Origin: Dehalococcoidia bacterium
GTDB taxonomy: Bacteria; Chloroflexota; Dehalococcoidia; UBA3495
Assembly: GCA_002730485.1 (NCBI GenBank)
Contig: PCAH01000091.1
Coordinates: 1-7,369 of the forward strand
DNA: 7,369 bases
Reading direction: 5' to 3'
Part shown: one piece after another, positions 1 to 6,961 of the stretch
How the letters are laid out: every line of letters starts with the position of its first letter
How positions within the stretch are numbered: the first letter of the stretch is position 1
Notes under the pieces: model-generated
Told to the model about the DNA's origin: nothing
Databases searched by the model: none
The model's input: the letters and a program-made list of their open reading frames with translations, nothing else
Program-made: the position numbers and the translations under genes

Positions 1-1
1 C

Positions 2-493
2 CTCAAGGACCGGAAGTTTGCCTTTGGAACCCGTTCATCGGTGCAGGCCGGTCTGCTGGCTTATTCCTTCTTGAAGGACTCCGGCATAGACCCCAGAAAG
101 GACCTGGCGGCCAGCAGCTTCTATGACGACCGTGAGTCGGCGACAAAGTCTGACGAACGGGATGTGGTTGAGCGGGTGAGCAACGGCGAGTTTGACGCAG
201 GTGCCGTAAGCCAAAAGGTGATGGAAGCCATGGCTGAAGACGGCTCACTGGACCGGGACGGGGTGCGAATCTTCTGGTCTAGCCCCGGGTACAGTCACTG
301 CTGTTTCACTTCTCAAAGTGATCTGGACCCAAAACTCGCAGCGGAGATCGAGGCGGCATTCTTATCGGTCACGGATGAAGACCCGATTGGTAAGTCAGTG
401 CTTGAGGGCGAGGACTGCGACCATTTTGTGCCGGGGACCGATGTCGGCTGGGAATTGATTGAGAAAGCCGCCGAGGCTGAAGGCCTGATCTAA
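2..493 (+). CDS. Phosphate/phosphonate-type ABC transporter substrate-binding protein, C-terminal part (PhnD-like)
   Basis: The frame is open from base 2 and runs to TAA at 491-493, giving 163 residues of a protein whose N-terminus lies left of the window. The GTG at 41 is an internal Val, not a start. The visible part begins with LKDRKFAFGTRSS, matching the 'L.GK.fAFg...S.sG' segment of the PhnD/periplasmic phosphonate-binding family. It continues with a 'SNGEFDAGAVS' segment (typical nGe.DaGav) and a 'DLDPKLAAEIEAAFLSV' segment (typical l.p.l...i..all.l). Family members are about 300 residues, so roughly half is missing. The known role is to capture phosphate, phosphite, phosphonate or similar oxyanions outside the membrane and deliver them to an ABC permease. 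The ligand cannot be told from this half. The vicinal Cys pair in 'SHCCF' is an odd detail. The permease and ATPase genes, if linked, would be to the left. It converges on the PAC2 gene with only 26 bp between stop codons. The family call is fairly sure; the substrate is not. Confidence 0.82.
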   Translation, partial: LKDRKFAFGTRSSVQAGLLAYSFLKDSGIDPRKDLAASSFYDDRESATKSDERDVVERVSNGEFDAGAVSQKVMEAMAEDGSLDRDGVRIFWSSPGYSHCCFTSQSDLDPKLAAEIEAAFLSVTDEDPIGKSVLEGEDCDHFVPGTDVGWELIEKAAEAEGLI

Positions 494-519
494 ATGCCGA
501 TCGGGTCGTCCTTCCGGGA

Positions 520-1470
520 TTAGGATTCGTCCGGTTGCTCGGGCGCGTTACGGAGGATGTCTTCCAGGGCCGAGTTTAGCGCCGGGTCCAAGTCCACGGT
601 CGTCTCAAAAGGCATAAAGTTAAAGTCGACTTTAGCCCGTTCAATCAGGTCTTTGGCCGTGGGATTGGTCTCGGCGATCTTCTCCAGCGTTTCCACCAAT
701 TGCCGGGACTCAGATTCGCCAAGGGACAATAGCTCAGAAAGGTCTATCTCCAGATCGAACATCGCCTTGAGACGTCGCATGATGTCGTAGAAGGACCGGT
801 GGTCCAAGTTGATGCCAACTGGATCGTTGTTGGAAGTCAGGAAAGGATACATGGGGGCCATAGCGCCCATCCGCAGCATCTCGTAATCCGGATGCTCATA
901 GTGGGCTATGGTCACCAGGGCCATGGCGATGGTGGGGCCGTTGCGACTTTGGGAGCCGTAGTTCGAGTAGCGCAGGCCAAACTTGTCCAGATTCTCTTTC
1001 ATGTCGGCCCGGCTATAGATACAACTCACGCTGCGCTCCATCTCCGGCGGCGCGGCTCCGTTGTATCCCTCCACCGCTACGATCTTGGGAGAACCGAGTT
1101 CTTCCACGGCTTTGAAGAACGCCTCGGCATAGACGTCGATACGGAACCAGGGTTCTTGGCCCAGGAATATGATCAGCCCGTTTCCGGCGTCATAGAACTG
1201 GTTGCGGCGGGTCATGGGTTGAACGGGAAGCCCATCGTTGTAGGCCACCCTGGGACGATAGGTGTCATGGGTTCCAGGGACCTGGAACGGGTAGCAGAGT
1301 TTGGAAACCTCTGAGCCCATTTCGCCGATTCTGGTAGCGCCAAGCTTGCTGATCAAGTAGCGGGGTAGTCCACCGGAGATCTCGCCGCCGTCGGACCACT
1401 GCCGACGCCAGCCCGCGATCAGCGTCTTTGCTACCGGTTTTGAATCCAGGTTCAATAACTCATCTGCCAT
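520..1470 (-). CDS. PAC2 family protein (proteasome-assembly-chaperone-like fold)
   Basis: This is a complete 316-residue soluble protein with no signal peptide or membrane segment. The ATG at 1470-1468 is preceded by GGAG (complement of 1480-1483) at 9 nt spacing, which supports this start. Family features are the 'NGLIIFLGQEPWFRIDVY' segment, with the G-x-EP motif at residues 104-107, followed by a helix of 'AEAFFKAVEELG' type. Next come 'KIVAVEGYNGAAPPEMER' (residues 129-146, the Rossmann-like strand with a Pro-rich turn) and 'NGPTIAMALVTIA' near 177-189. The C-terminal part, roughly 225-290, is helical and acidic. This is the arrangement of the bacterial/archaeal PAC2 family (PF09754), whose eukaryotic relatives help assemble the 20S proteasome. 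The role of bacterial members is poorly defined, and some sit near proteasome genes, which are not visible here. It is convergent with the binding-protein gene and divergent from the tRNA/exporter side. The family assignment rests on motif memory, not a search. Confidence 0.75.
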   Translation of the reverse strand: MADELLNLDSKPVAKTLIAGWRRQWSDGGEISGGLPRYLISKLGATRIGEMGSEVSKLCYPFQVPGTHDTYRPRVAYNDGLPVQPMTRRNQFYDAGNGLIIFLGQEPWFRIDVYAEAFFKAVEELGSPKIVAVEGYNGAAPPEMERSVSCIYSRADMKENLDKFGLRYSNYGSQSRNGPTIAMALVTIAHYEHPDYEMLRMGAMAPMYPFLTSNNDPVGINLDHRSFYDIMRRLKAMFDLEIDLSELLSLGESESRQLVETLEKIAETNPTAKDLIERAKVDFNFMPFETTVDLDPALNSALEDILRNAPEQPDES

Positions 1471-1776
1471 AGCCCATCACTCCACTGGCGGACCTGCCGT
1501 CGCGACCGCTTGGTTGAATCGGTTAGTTCGAAACATCCAGCTTGAACCGGCCAATCAGACTGGCAGGATAGATGCCCACAAGATTGCGCGTCAGGTGATT
1601 TGGTTTTTATTTTGACAGAGCGTCGAGCCAACCGCAATCTGCCGGTACGACGGCGTCACGGCCATAACATTCTCACTCAACCCGAACTCGACGGTCTAGG
1701 AAGTAGCCTTGACACCTCTCTCAGAGCGTTCGTAAGATAGCCGTAGGCTGGCTTCGACCGGCTCCTCTCTTCGTGT
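1471..1776. other. Intergenic region between the PAC2 gene and tRNA-Arg
   Basis: I see no credible gene here. The one open frame on the minus strand (about 61 codons, 1637-1452) has no family features and runs into the PAC2 coding region. The region should hold the leader and promoter of the PAC2 gene on the minus strand, but no minus-strand -35/-10 pair stands out. A TTGACA at 1612-1617 on the plus strand lacks a good -10 partner. The clearest element is the promoter-like pair at 1709-1738, listed separately. Confidence 0.5.
1709..1738 (+). promoter_or_regulatory. Candidate sigma70-type promoter of tRNA-Arg
   Basis: There is a perfect TTGACA (1709-1714) and a TAAGAT (1733-1738, four of six -10 consensus bases) separated by 18 bp. 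Transcription would begin near 1745, about 30 nt before the mature tRNA 5' end, a normal leader length for RNase P processing. The position and orientation make it the obvious promoter for the tRNA. It is predicted from sequence alone. Confidence 0.55.
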
Positions 1777-1852
1777 GCCCCGGTAGCTCAGCGGATAGAG
1801 CATCTGTCTTCTAAACAGGGGGTCGTGGGTTCGAATCCCACCTGGGGCACCA
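1777..1852 (+). tRNA. tRNA-Arg (anticodon TCT, reads AGA)
   Basis: A full cloverleaf can be folded by hand. The acceptor stem is 1777-1783 with 1842-1848 (one G-T wobble). The D stem GCTC/GAGC is 1786-1789 with 1798-1801. The anticodon stem is 1803-1807 with 1815-1819, enclosing loop CTTCTAA, so the anticodon at 1810-1812 is TCT. The variable loop has five bases, and the T stem GTGGG/CCCAC encloses TTCGAAT. The discriminator is A1849 and the 3' CCA (1850-1852) is encoded in the DNA. All invariant positions look normal, so the gene should be functional. It stands alone between divergent genes, with a promoter candidate 38 bp upstream. No copied tRNA 3' end or integrase gene is seen nearby, so there is no sign that it serves as an integration site. 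Confidence 0.96.
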
Positions 1853-1864
1853 TTCCCTCTTTTC

Positions 1865-1887
1865 GTGGCTGGAAACTAGACAGCCAC
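1865..1887 (+). other. Stem-loop just downstream of tRNA-Arg
   Basis: GTGGCTG (1865-1871) can pair perfectly with CAGCCAC (1881-1887) around a 9-nt loop, 12 nt after the tRNA CCA end. It could slow polymerase or mark the 3' end of the tRNA precursor. It is not followed by a T-run on either strand, so it is not a canonical intrinsic terminator. The T-rich stretch lies before the stem instead. Confidence 0.35.
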
Positions 1888-1967
1888 CGGATTCTCCTGA
1901 CAGTATTGAATCATCGTCGAGGCGACTCATGCTTTGATGCGTTCGGTTGACCTGAAGGGACGCGAAG

Positions 1968-1997
1968 TTGACCAACATCGCATCGCAATCCTAGACT
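1968..1997 (+). promoter_or_regulatory. Candidate promoter of the MMPL exporter gene
   Basis: TTGACC (1968-1973, five of six -35 bases) and TAGACT (1992-1997, four of six -10 bases) are 18 bp apart. A start near 2004 would give a leader of about 80 nt before the ATG at 2083. A second TTGACC lies 21 bp upstream at 1947-1952, in the same orientation, so a protein recognising this hexamer could bind both on one face of the helix. The match is moderate and the prediction tentative. Confidence 0.38.
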
Positions 1998-2082
1998 AAA
2001 GATAGGCGTATTTCTTTGTCTCTTATCTGACACTGTAGGAGCTACCTGGTTTCCTCTGAATCGGAGTCTAGGAAGGCGTTCC

Positions 2083-4725
2083 ATGACTCACAAAACCCCG
2101 ACTGCTTTAAAGATCACAACATTCCTAGAAGCTCAATCCGGTTGGCTGATACTGTTGATTGTCTTCTTGACCGTTGCTTTGGCTGTGCCCATGGTTCTTT
2201 TGACGCCTGATCAAGATGCGTCCGATAATCCCGGCGGACCGGTATATGACCTTCAGGATACCGTCGATACTCAATTACCCAGCCGGATTTTCACCCCCTT
2301 CTTTATGGCAGAGGCACGGAACGGAGACTTCCTCACTCAGCAACCACTGCTGGAGTTGCTTCAGAATTCCCAGAAGCTAAGAGAGACCGATGCTTCTGGT
2401 GAGCTTCACCCACCTGACCTACCCAAGCAACCATATCTGTACAACGGTTTTGATGCAGACCGTCAACAACCAGTGGTCGGTATTTTTACCCTGGCTGACG
2501 CGGTTCATGAAGTGTTGACTGCTCACCCTCTTCTCGACACTGGTTTGGACCGGGCTTCGGTAGACCAGGTAAAGCTCGCCATACACTTCGTATTCAACGA
2601 TCCTCGTACTGACTGGCTGAAAGACTTATTGTCCGAGTCTAAAGAAGTGGAGCGCCGTACGGTCCTTGGCCAGGAGATCGAGTATTGGACAGCGCCCGCA
2701 TACGCCTTTGGTATATTCGCTGACAACGAACTCCTGGGCGGTGGTGGTCTGAGCATAGGCGCTACCAGCGACCCAACGACTACGGGCAAGGAACACTTCA
2801 GCCGCAAGGTCCAAACGGTATTGCGGGGAGATCAGACGAGCTATCAGCTATGGGGCGTGGCCATCGACGCGGGCCTTGAGATAGCAGATGAAGTGAACAC
2901 CGCCGTCCCATTCATCATGGCGACTATAATTGCGGTCCTCATAGTGGTCGGGGTGGCTCTGCGCTCTGGGTTGCTGGTGGTTCTCACCGCCCTGGGTCTG
3001 ATCTCCATGATCATATGGCTGAAGGGTCTTTCCAACCTGGTGGGGCTTAATTCGTCCACCACGCTGGATTTTATCGTGCCGATAGCCATGATCTCTCTGG
3101 GAGCTGATTTCGTAATACACGCGGTGAACCGCTACCGCCAAGAACGGCGACTTGGCCTTGAACCACGCAATGCTTTCCGCACCGGGATTGCCGCCGTTCT
3201 CACCGCACTGACCCTGGCGTTTTTGACGGATTCCATCGCCTTTTTGTCCAATGCCTCCGCAAACATAGAAACGGTCATCGGATTCGGAATCGGCGCTGCT
3301 CTGGCGACCCTGGCGGCTTTCGTGATCCTGGGTCTAGCAGTGCCAGTGGCCTATATGAGACTGGAGGCCCGCGGCTTTCGGCGAGAGACGATTGTAATTG
3401 CTGGAGCCGCCGAGTCTGATGAAATGAGCGCAGAACGAGAGCGTTCGCGATTAGTGAAACCTCTACTACTTCTGGCTACAAGGTGGTACTTGGTCCTGGC
3501 TGTTTCCGCCGTGATCACAGCCATTGCAGCGTTCTACGCGATGAGGTTGGAAGCCACATTCGACGTCAAAGATTTTTTCAAAAGCGATTCCGATTTCGTG
3601 GTCGGATTGGACAAGATCGATGAACACCTCAGAGACACTGGTGGCGAACCGGCCATCATCTACGTTCGGGGTGATCTGACGGAACCCGCAGCACTGAGCG
3701 CCGTTGAAGACTTTCGGGAGTCGTTGGCATCAGACCCCAACGTTTCGAAGAATGACTACGGAGAAGCGGCGATTCAAGCCAGACCCCTGTTTGTCATCAT
3801 GGACCACGTTATGAACTCGGAATATGCACGGGCAAGGATCGAAGAAGCCTCGGAAGTATCTCTGAGCCTTGGTCCTGATGCGCACGCAACCCAATATGCG
3901 GGGAAGTCTTACCAATGGCCAGAATCACGGGAGCAGATCAAGGCCATCTTCGACTATATATCGGTACATGGAGTGCCCCAAAGTCCGACGCAGAATATCT
4001 ATGACAGCCTGGAGGTGGGTGAAACCTTGTTTCACGATCCGTCCGGTCAGAAAGAGGATGCAACCACTTTAGTGTTTGGGGTTCCGGGAACCAGAGAACA
4101 GACCAACGTCATCAGGTCTCGCGAAAGCCTCACAGCTGCGGTAGAAGCCTTGGAGGATAACCCAGGGATCTCGTTCGCAGGCCTGACCGGGTCACCCTAC
4201 ACTCGTCAAGCCTCGCTGGACGCAACCACCAACGGTCTGCAGCGGGCGTTCCCCATAGCTTTGGTCGCCTGTATGGTACTGGTGGTCGTAGCCATGAGGT
4301 CGGTGAGGTTCGGGCTGGTCACCATCGTGCCCATCGTACTGGTAGTCGCCTGGCTTTACGCGGTCATGAACGTTTTTGGGTTCGGCCTAAACTTCATCAC
4401 CGCGACCATCGCCGCCATATCCATCGGGGTAGGCATCGATTATTCGGTGCATTTCACGGAGCGGTTCAGGCAGGAGCTTAACATCACGGGGGAGCGGGAG
4501 CGGGCCATGCGCCGGACAGTGACAGGGACCGGAGCGGCGTTGATAGCTTCATCGGCCACCAGCATCATCGGATTCGTCGTCATGGCGTTTGCACCGATGC
4601 CAATGTTCGCAGCGTACGGAATCTTGACCGCGATCATGATTTTTTTAGCGGCCGTTGCCTCTCTCTTGGTGCTTCCTTCGTTGCTGTATTTGGTGACTCC
4701 ACCGAACATAGCTGAAGATAAGTAG
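2083..4725 (+). CDS. MMPL/RND superfamily exporter
   Basis: This 880-residue membrane protein has the two-half architecture of MMPL/RND-superfamily exporters. TM1 is near residues 19-39, followed by a large extracytoplasmic domain (~40-272) and a bundle of five helices (~274-425). A charged cytoplasmic linker (~426-466) leads to TM7 (~468-488), a second large domain (~489-720) and five more helices to ~872. Each half carries the TM4/TM10 signature: 'SLGADFVIH' with Asp342-Phe343, then 'GVGIDYSVH' with Asp786-Tyr787. Both are followed by the cytosolic arginine-rich 'R.R.E'-like segments. In characterised MMPL proteins these acidic residues relay protons to drive export of lipids or other hydrophobic cargo; the cargo here is unknown. 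The ATG is supported by GGAAGG at 2071-2076, 6 nt upstream. No periplasmic adaptor or outer-membrane channel gene is adjacent. Alternatives within the superfamily (HpnN-like hopanoid transporter, SSD-type exporter) cannot be separated by eye. The family call is secure. Confidence 0.9.
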   Translation: MTHKTPTALKITTFLEAQSGWLILLIVFLTVALAVPMVLLTPDQDASDNPGGPVYDLQDTVDTQLPSRIFTPFFMAEARNGDFLTQQPLLELLQNSQKLRETDASGELHPPDLPKQPYLYNGFDADRQQPVVGIFTLADAVHEVLTAHPLLDTGLDRASVDQVKLAIHFVFNDPRTDWLKDLLSESKEVERRTVLGQEIEYWTAPAYAFGIFADNELLGGGGLSIGATSDPTTTGKEHFSRKVQTVLRGDQTSYQLWGVAIDAGLEIADEVNTAVPFIMATIIAVLIVVGVALRSGLLVVLTALGLISMIIWLKGLSNLVGLNSSTTLDFIVPIAMISLGADFVIHAVNRYRQERRLGLEPRNAFRTGIAAVLTALTLAFLTDSIAFLSNASANIETVIGFGIGAALATLAAFVILGLAVPVAYMRLEARGFRRETIVIAGAAESDEMSAERERSRLVKPLLLLATRWYLVLAVSAVITAIAAFYAMRLEATFDVKDFFKSDSDFVVGLDKIDEHLRDTGGEPAIIYVRGDLTEPAALSAVEDFRESLASDPNVSKNDYGEAAIQARPLFVIMDHVMNSEYARARIEEASEVSLSLGPDAHATQYAGKSYQWPESREQIKAIFDYISVHGVPQSPTQNIYDSLEVGETLFHDPSGQKEDATTLVFGVPGTREQTNVIRSRESLTAAVEALEDNPGISFAGLTGSPYTRQASLDATTNGLQRAFPIALVACMVLVVVAMRSVRFGLVTIVPIVLVVAWLYAVMNVFGFGLNFITATIAAISIGVGIDYSVHFTERFRQELNITGERERAMRRTVTGTGAALIASSATSIIGFVVMAFAPMPMFAAYGILTAIMIFLAAVASLLVLPSLLYLVTPPNIAEDK

Positions 4726-4786
4726 ATAGGGTATTAAACGATCTAAAATGGACCCAGCTAACCCTGCCCCAACTGACTAAATCCCC

Positions 4787-4792
4787 TATAAT
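4787..4792 (+). promoter_or_regulatory. Candidate -10 box (TATAAT) of the Rieske ferredoxin gene
   Basis: A perfect TATAAT lies 40 bp before the ferredoxin start. At 17-bp spacing the upstream hexamer is CTGCCC (4764-4769), a weak -35. Transcription from about 4799 would give a short leader of ~34 nt carrying the Shine-Dalgarno. It implies the ferredoxin can be expressed apart from the exporter. The -35 is poor, so it may need an activator. Confidence 0.45.
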
Positions 4793-4832
4793 CTCGATGC
4801 TGAATTATCCAGAATCAACCGGAGAAGTCTAA

Positions 4833-5156
4833 ATGGCCGAACAGGGGTTCGTTAAGGTAGCTGATGTTGGTGCGGTCGCGCCTGGAGAGATGACCGTTGT
4901 GAGGTTGGACAAAGACCAGGTCTTATTGGCCAACGTTGGTGGTTCGTACCATGCGATCAATAACATGTGCACACACATGATGGGTAGACTCGCCAAAGGC
5001 CGACTTGACGATGTAGAAGTGATTTGCCCATTCCACAGCGCCAGGTTTAGCATCGTTACTGGAGAGGCACTGACTCCGCCAGCGACGAAACCGGTACAAG
5101 CTTACGAGGTTCTGGTATCAGGTGACGATATCCTGATCAGGTCTGCAAGCGCCTGA
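4833..5156 (+). CDS. Rieske [2Fe-2S] ferredoxin, stand-alone
   Basis: This 107-residue soluble protein is essentially one Rieske domain. The cluster-binding motifs are C46-x-H48 (CTH) and C65-xx-H68 (CPFH), with 16 residues between them. After the second motif comes the usual 'ARFSIVTGE' strand and turn, then Pro-rich 'TPPATKPVQAYEV', as in the small ferredoxins of aromatic-ring dioxygenases and NirD-like proteins. The two Cys and two His would hold a [2Fe-2S] cluster used for one-electron transfer in the cytoplasm. The start is firm: GGAGAAG at 4821-4827 sits 5 nt before the ATG. There is no signal peptide or membrane anchor, so it is not a cytochrome bc-type Rieske subunit. No oxygenase, reductase or nitrite reductase gene is next to it, so the redox partner is unknown. 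The upstream exporter is co-directional (107 bp gap) but shows no functional link. It converges on the NHL gene. Confidence 0.93.
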   Translation: MAEQGFVKVADVGAVAPGEMTVVRLDKDQVLLANVGGSYHAINNMCTHMMGRLAKGRLDDVEVICPFHSARFSIVTGEALTPPATKPVQAYEVLVSGDDILIRSASA

Positions 5157-5239
5157 TATAACCCCTGATCTTTTCAAATACTCTACACTCAACCGAGGTG
5201 CCAGACATCGGCACATACTTCCACACTTGTACAGCCATT

Positions 5240-6961
5240 TTAGACGGTTGGCGTGAACATCAAGATCCTATCGTTTCCTTGGTCTGACACGTAGACGTCG
5301 CCGTTGCTGTCTATCGCCATGCTCTGCGGTTGGCTGAACTCCCCGTCTCCGCTGCCCTCGCTTCCCCATTGTCGCAGGAACCTGCCTTTCGAGTCGAAAA
5401 CCTGGATTCGGTGGTTGCCATATTCGGACACGTAGATGTTGCCGTCATCGCCAATCGCCAGGCCCTGTGGCTGGCTGAATTCCCCGTCACCGCTGCCAGT
5501 GATACCCCATTTGCGGATGAATCTGCCCTGTGGGTCGAAGACCTGGATCCTGTCATTGCCTTGATCTGATACGTAGACGTTTCCGTCATCGTCTATCGCC
5601 AGACCCTGAGGCCGAATGAACTCTCCGTCGCCGCTGCCCCCGATTCCCCAATTGAGCAGGAACTTGCCCTGTGGGTCGAAGACCTGGATCCTGTCATTGC
5701 CTTGATCGGACACGTAGACGTTGCCGTCACGGTCTATTGCCAAACCTTGCGGTTGGCTGAACTCCCCGTCGTCGCTGCCCTCGCTCCCCCAAGTGCGTAG
5801 GAACTTGCCTTGCGGGTCGAAGACCTGGATCCTGTCATTGCCTTGATCGGACACGTAGACGTTGCCGTCGCCGTCTGTTGCCAAACCCTGAGGCTGGCTG
5901 AATTCTCCATCGCCGCTGCCCCTGGTCCCCCACTTGAGAAGGAACTTGCCCTGTGAATCGAAGACCTGGAGCCGGTCATTCCAATGATCGGAGGCGTAGA
6001 CGTTGCCCTCAATCCCTATGCCGAGCCCCTGCGGAGTTCTGAATTCCCCATCGCCGCTGCCCTCGCTCCCCCAAGTGCGTAGGAACCTGCCTTGTGGGTC
6101 GAAGACCTGAATCCGGTGATTGCCGTATTCGGAAACGTAGACGTTGCCGCCGCTGTCTATGACCAGGCCCTGCGGTTGGCTGAACTCCCCTTCCTCGCTA
6201 CCCCTGTTTCCCCATTGGAGAAGGAATCTGCCATGTGAATCGAAGACCTGTACTCGATGGTTCCCTCGATCTGTCGCGTAGACGTTGCCCTGATCGTCGA
6301 TAGCCAGACTTTGCGGCCAATTGAATTCGCCCTCTCCGCTGCCAGTGCCACCCCACTTGCGCAGGAACTTGCCGTTGCGGTCGAAGACTTGGATCCTATC
6401 GTTACCTTGATCCGCAACGTAGACGTTACCCTCATTGTCTATGCCCAGGCCTTGGGGGAACATGAACTCCCCGTTTCCGATGCCTCTGACCCCCCACTTG
6501 CGTAGGAACCTGCCCTGTTGGTCAAAGATTTGGATTCTGTCATTGCCACGATCAGAAACGTATACGTTACCCTCGTTGTTTATGGCCAGACCTTGAGGCC
6601 ATCTGAACTCCCCGTCTCCGGTGCCAATTGCTCCCCATTCGTGCAGGAACCGGCCCTGCGGGTCGAAGACCTGTATTCGGTTATTGTCCCGGTCGGTCAC
6701 GTAGGCGTTCCCGTCTTGATCTACGGCCAATTCCTGAGGAGTCTTGAACTCGCCGTCTCCGTTGCCCCCGCTTCCCCACCTACGTAAGAATCCTCCCTGT
6801 GGGTCGAAGACCTGGACTCTATGGTTGCTGCACTCTGAGACGTAGATGTTGCCGGTTCCGTCAATGGCCATGCCCAGAGGCCAATAGAACTCCCCATCGC
6901 CGCCGCCCCTGGTGCCCCACTTACGGAGGAACTTCGCTTGAGGACTGTAGACTGCGCTCAA
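5240..6961 (-). CDS. NHL-repeat protein, twelve 47-residue blades (probable double beta-propeller)
   Basis: This 573-residue protein is four leading residues (MSAV), twelve repeats of exactly 47 residues, and a five-residue tail (FTPTV). Each repeat reads about FDPQG-x-FL-x-x-WG, then a variable G-rich turn, GDGEF, x-x-PQGLAI, a D-G-NVYVSD strand, and GNDRIQV. This is the NHL motif found in TRIM-NHL and many bacterial proteins. NHL domains fold as six-bladed beta-propellers, so twelve blades suggest two. The extra strand at the start (KFLRKWG) and the missing one at the end fit a 'velcro' closure. Blades vary mostly in the turn after WG and the pair before PQG, likely ligand-facing; the ligand is unknown. 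The start is TTG at 6961-6959, because an in-frame TAG lies at 6970-6968. No good Shine-Dalgarno precedes it, and the next option is Met32. No signal peptide, anchor or catalytic domain is seen, so it appears cytosolic unless the true N-terminus lies in another frame. Confidence 0.9.
   Translation of the reverse strand: MSAVYSPQAKFLRKWGTRGGGDGEFYWPLGMAIDGTGNIYVSECSNHRVQVFDPQGGFLRRWGSGGNGDGEFKTPQELAVDQDGNAYVTDRDNNRIQVFDPQGRFLHEWGAIGTGDGEFRWPQGLAINNEGNVYVSDRGNDRIQIFDQQGRFLRKWGVRGIGNGEFMFPQGLGIDNEGNVYVADQGNDRIQVFDRNGKFLRKWGGTGSGEGEFNWPQSLAIDDQGNVYATDRGNHRVQVFDSHGRFLLQWGNRGSEEGEFSQPQGLVIDSGGNVYVSEYGNHRIQVFDPQGRFLRTWGSEGSGDGEFRTPQGLGIGIEGNVYASDHWNDRLQVFDSQGKFLLKWGTRGSGDGEFSQPQGLATDGDGNVYVSDQGNDRIQVFDPQGKFLRTWGSEGSDDGEFSQPQGLAIDRDGNVYVSDQGNDRIQVFDPQGKFLLNWGIGGSGDGEFIRPQGLAIDDDGNVYVSDQGNDRIQVFDPQGRFIRKWGITGSGDGEFSQPQGLAIGDDGNIYVSEYGNHRIQVFDSKGRFLRQWGSEGSGDGEFSQPQSMAIDSNGDVYVSDQGNDRILMFTPTV
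5258..6949 (-). repeat. Tandem array of twelve 141-bp units encoding NHL blades
   Basis: The array fills the NHL gene with no insertion or deletion between units: unit 1 is 6949-6809, and each following unit is 141 bp lower, to unit 12 at 5398-5258. Units toward the C-terminus (8-12) are more alike than the early ones. A 56-bp stretch is identical between 5673-5728 and 5814-5869, exactly 141 bp apart. Another near-identical stretch joins units 7 and 9 (around 6057-6114 and 5775-5832), two units apart. This points to recent duplication or gene conversion in the array. Confidence 0.9.

Noticed and set aside
41..43. GTG at 41 as the start of the first gene
   Set aside because: The frame is open to base 2, and the residues before it (KFAFGTRSS) belong to a conserved segment of the binding-protein family, so the gene begins outside the window.
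799..1314. 171-codon frame on the plus strand opposite the PAC2 gene
   Set aside because: It is antisense to a gene with clear family motifs; its product is unrecognisable and no promoter or ribosome binding site supports it.
1777..1852. tRNA gene as an attachment site for an integrated element
   Set aside because: No integrase gene and no second copy of the tRNA 3' end were seen in the window.
2523..3141. Minus-strand frames opposite the exporter gene
   Set aside because: They are antisense to conserved transmembrane segments, with low-complexity products and no start signals.
5157..5239. Possible shared terminator between the convergent Rieske and NHL genes
   Set aside because: A short inverted repeat GTGCC/GGCAC (about 5200-5216) has only five pairs and no T-run on either strand.
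5311..6505. Many long open frames on both strands within the NHL gene (for example + 5330-5569, + 6257-6505, - 5734-6012)
   Set aside because: They are shadows of the 141-bp repeats: the repeat unit happens to lack stops in other frames, so each frame is copied along the array. Their products have no independent motifs or ribosome binding sites.
5258..6949. Regularly spaced repeats that could suggest a CRISPR or satellite array
   Set aside because: The period is 141 bp with no spacers, and the repeats stay in one reading frame encoding NHL blades; it is a coding repeat.
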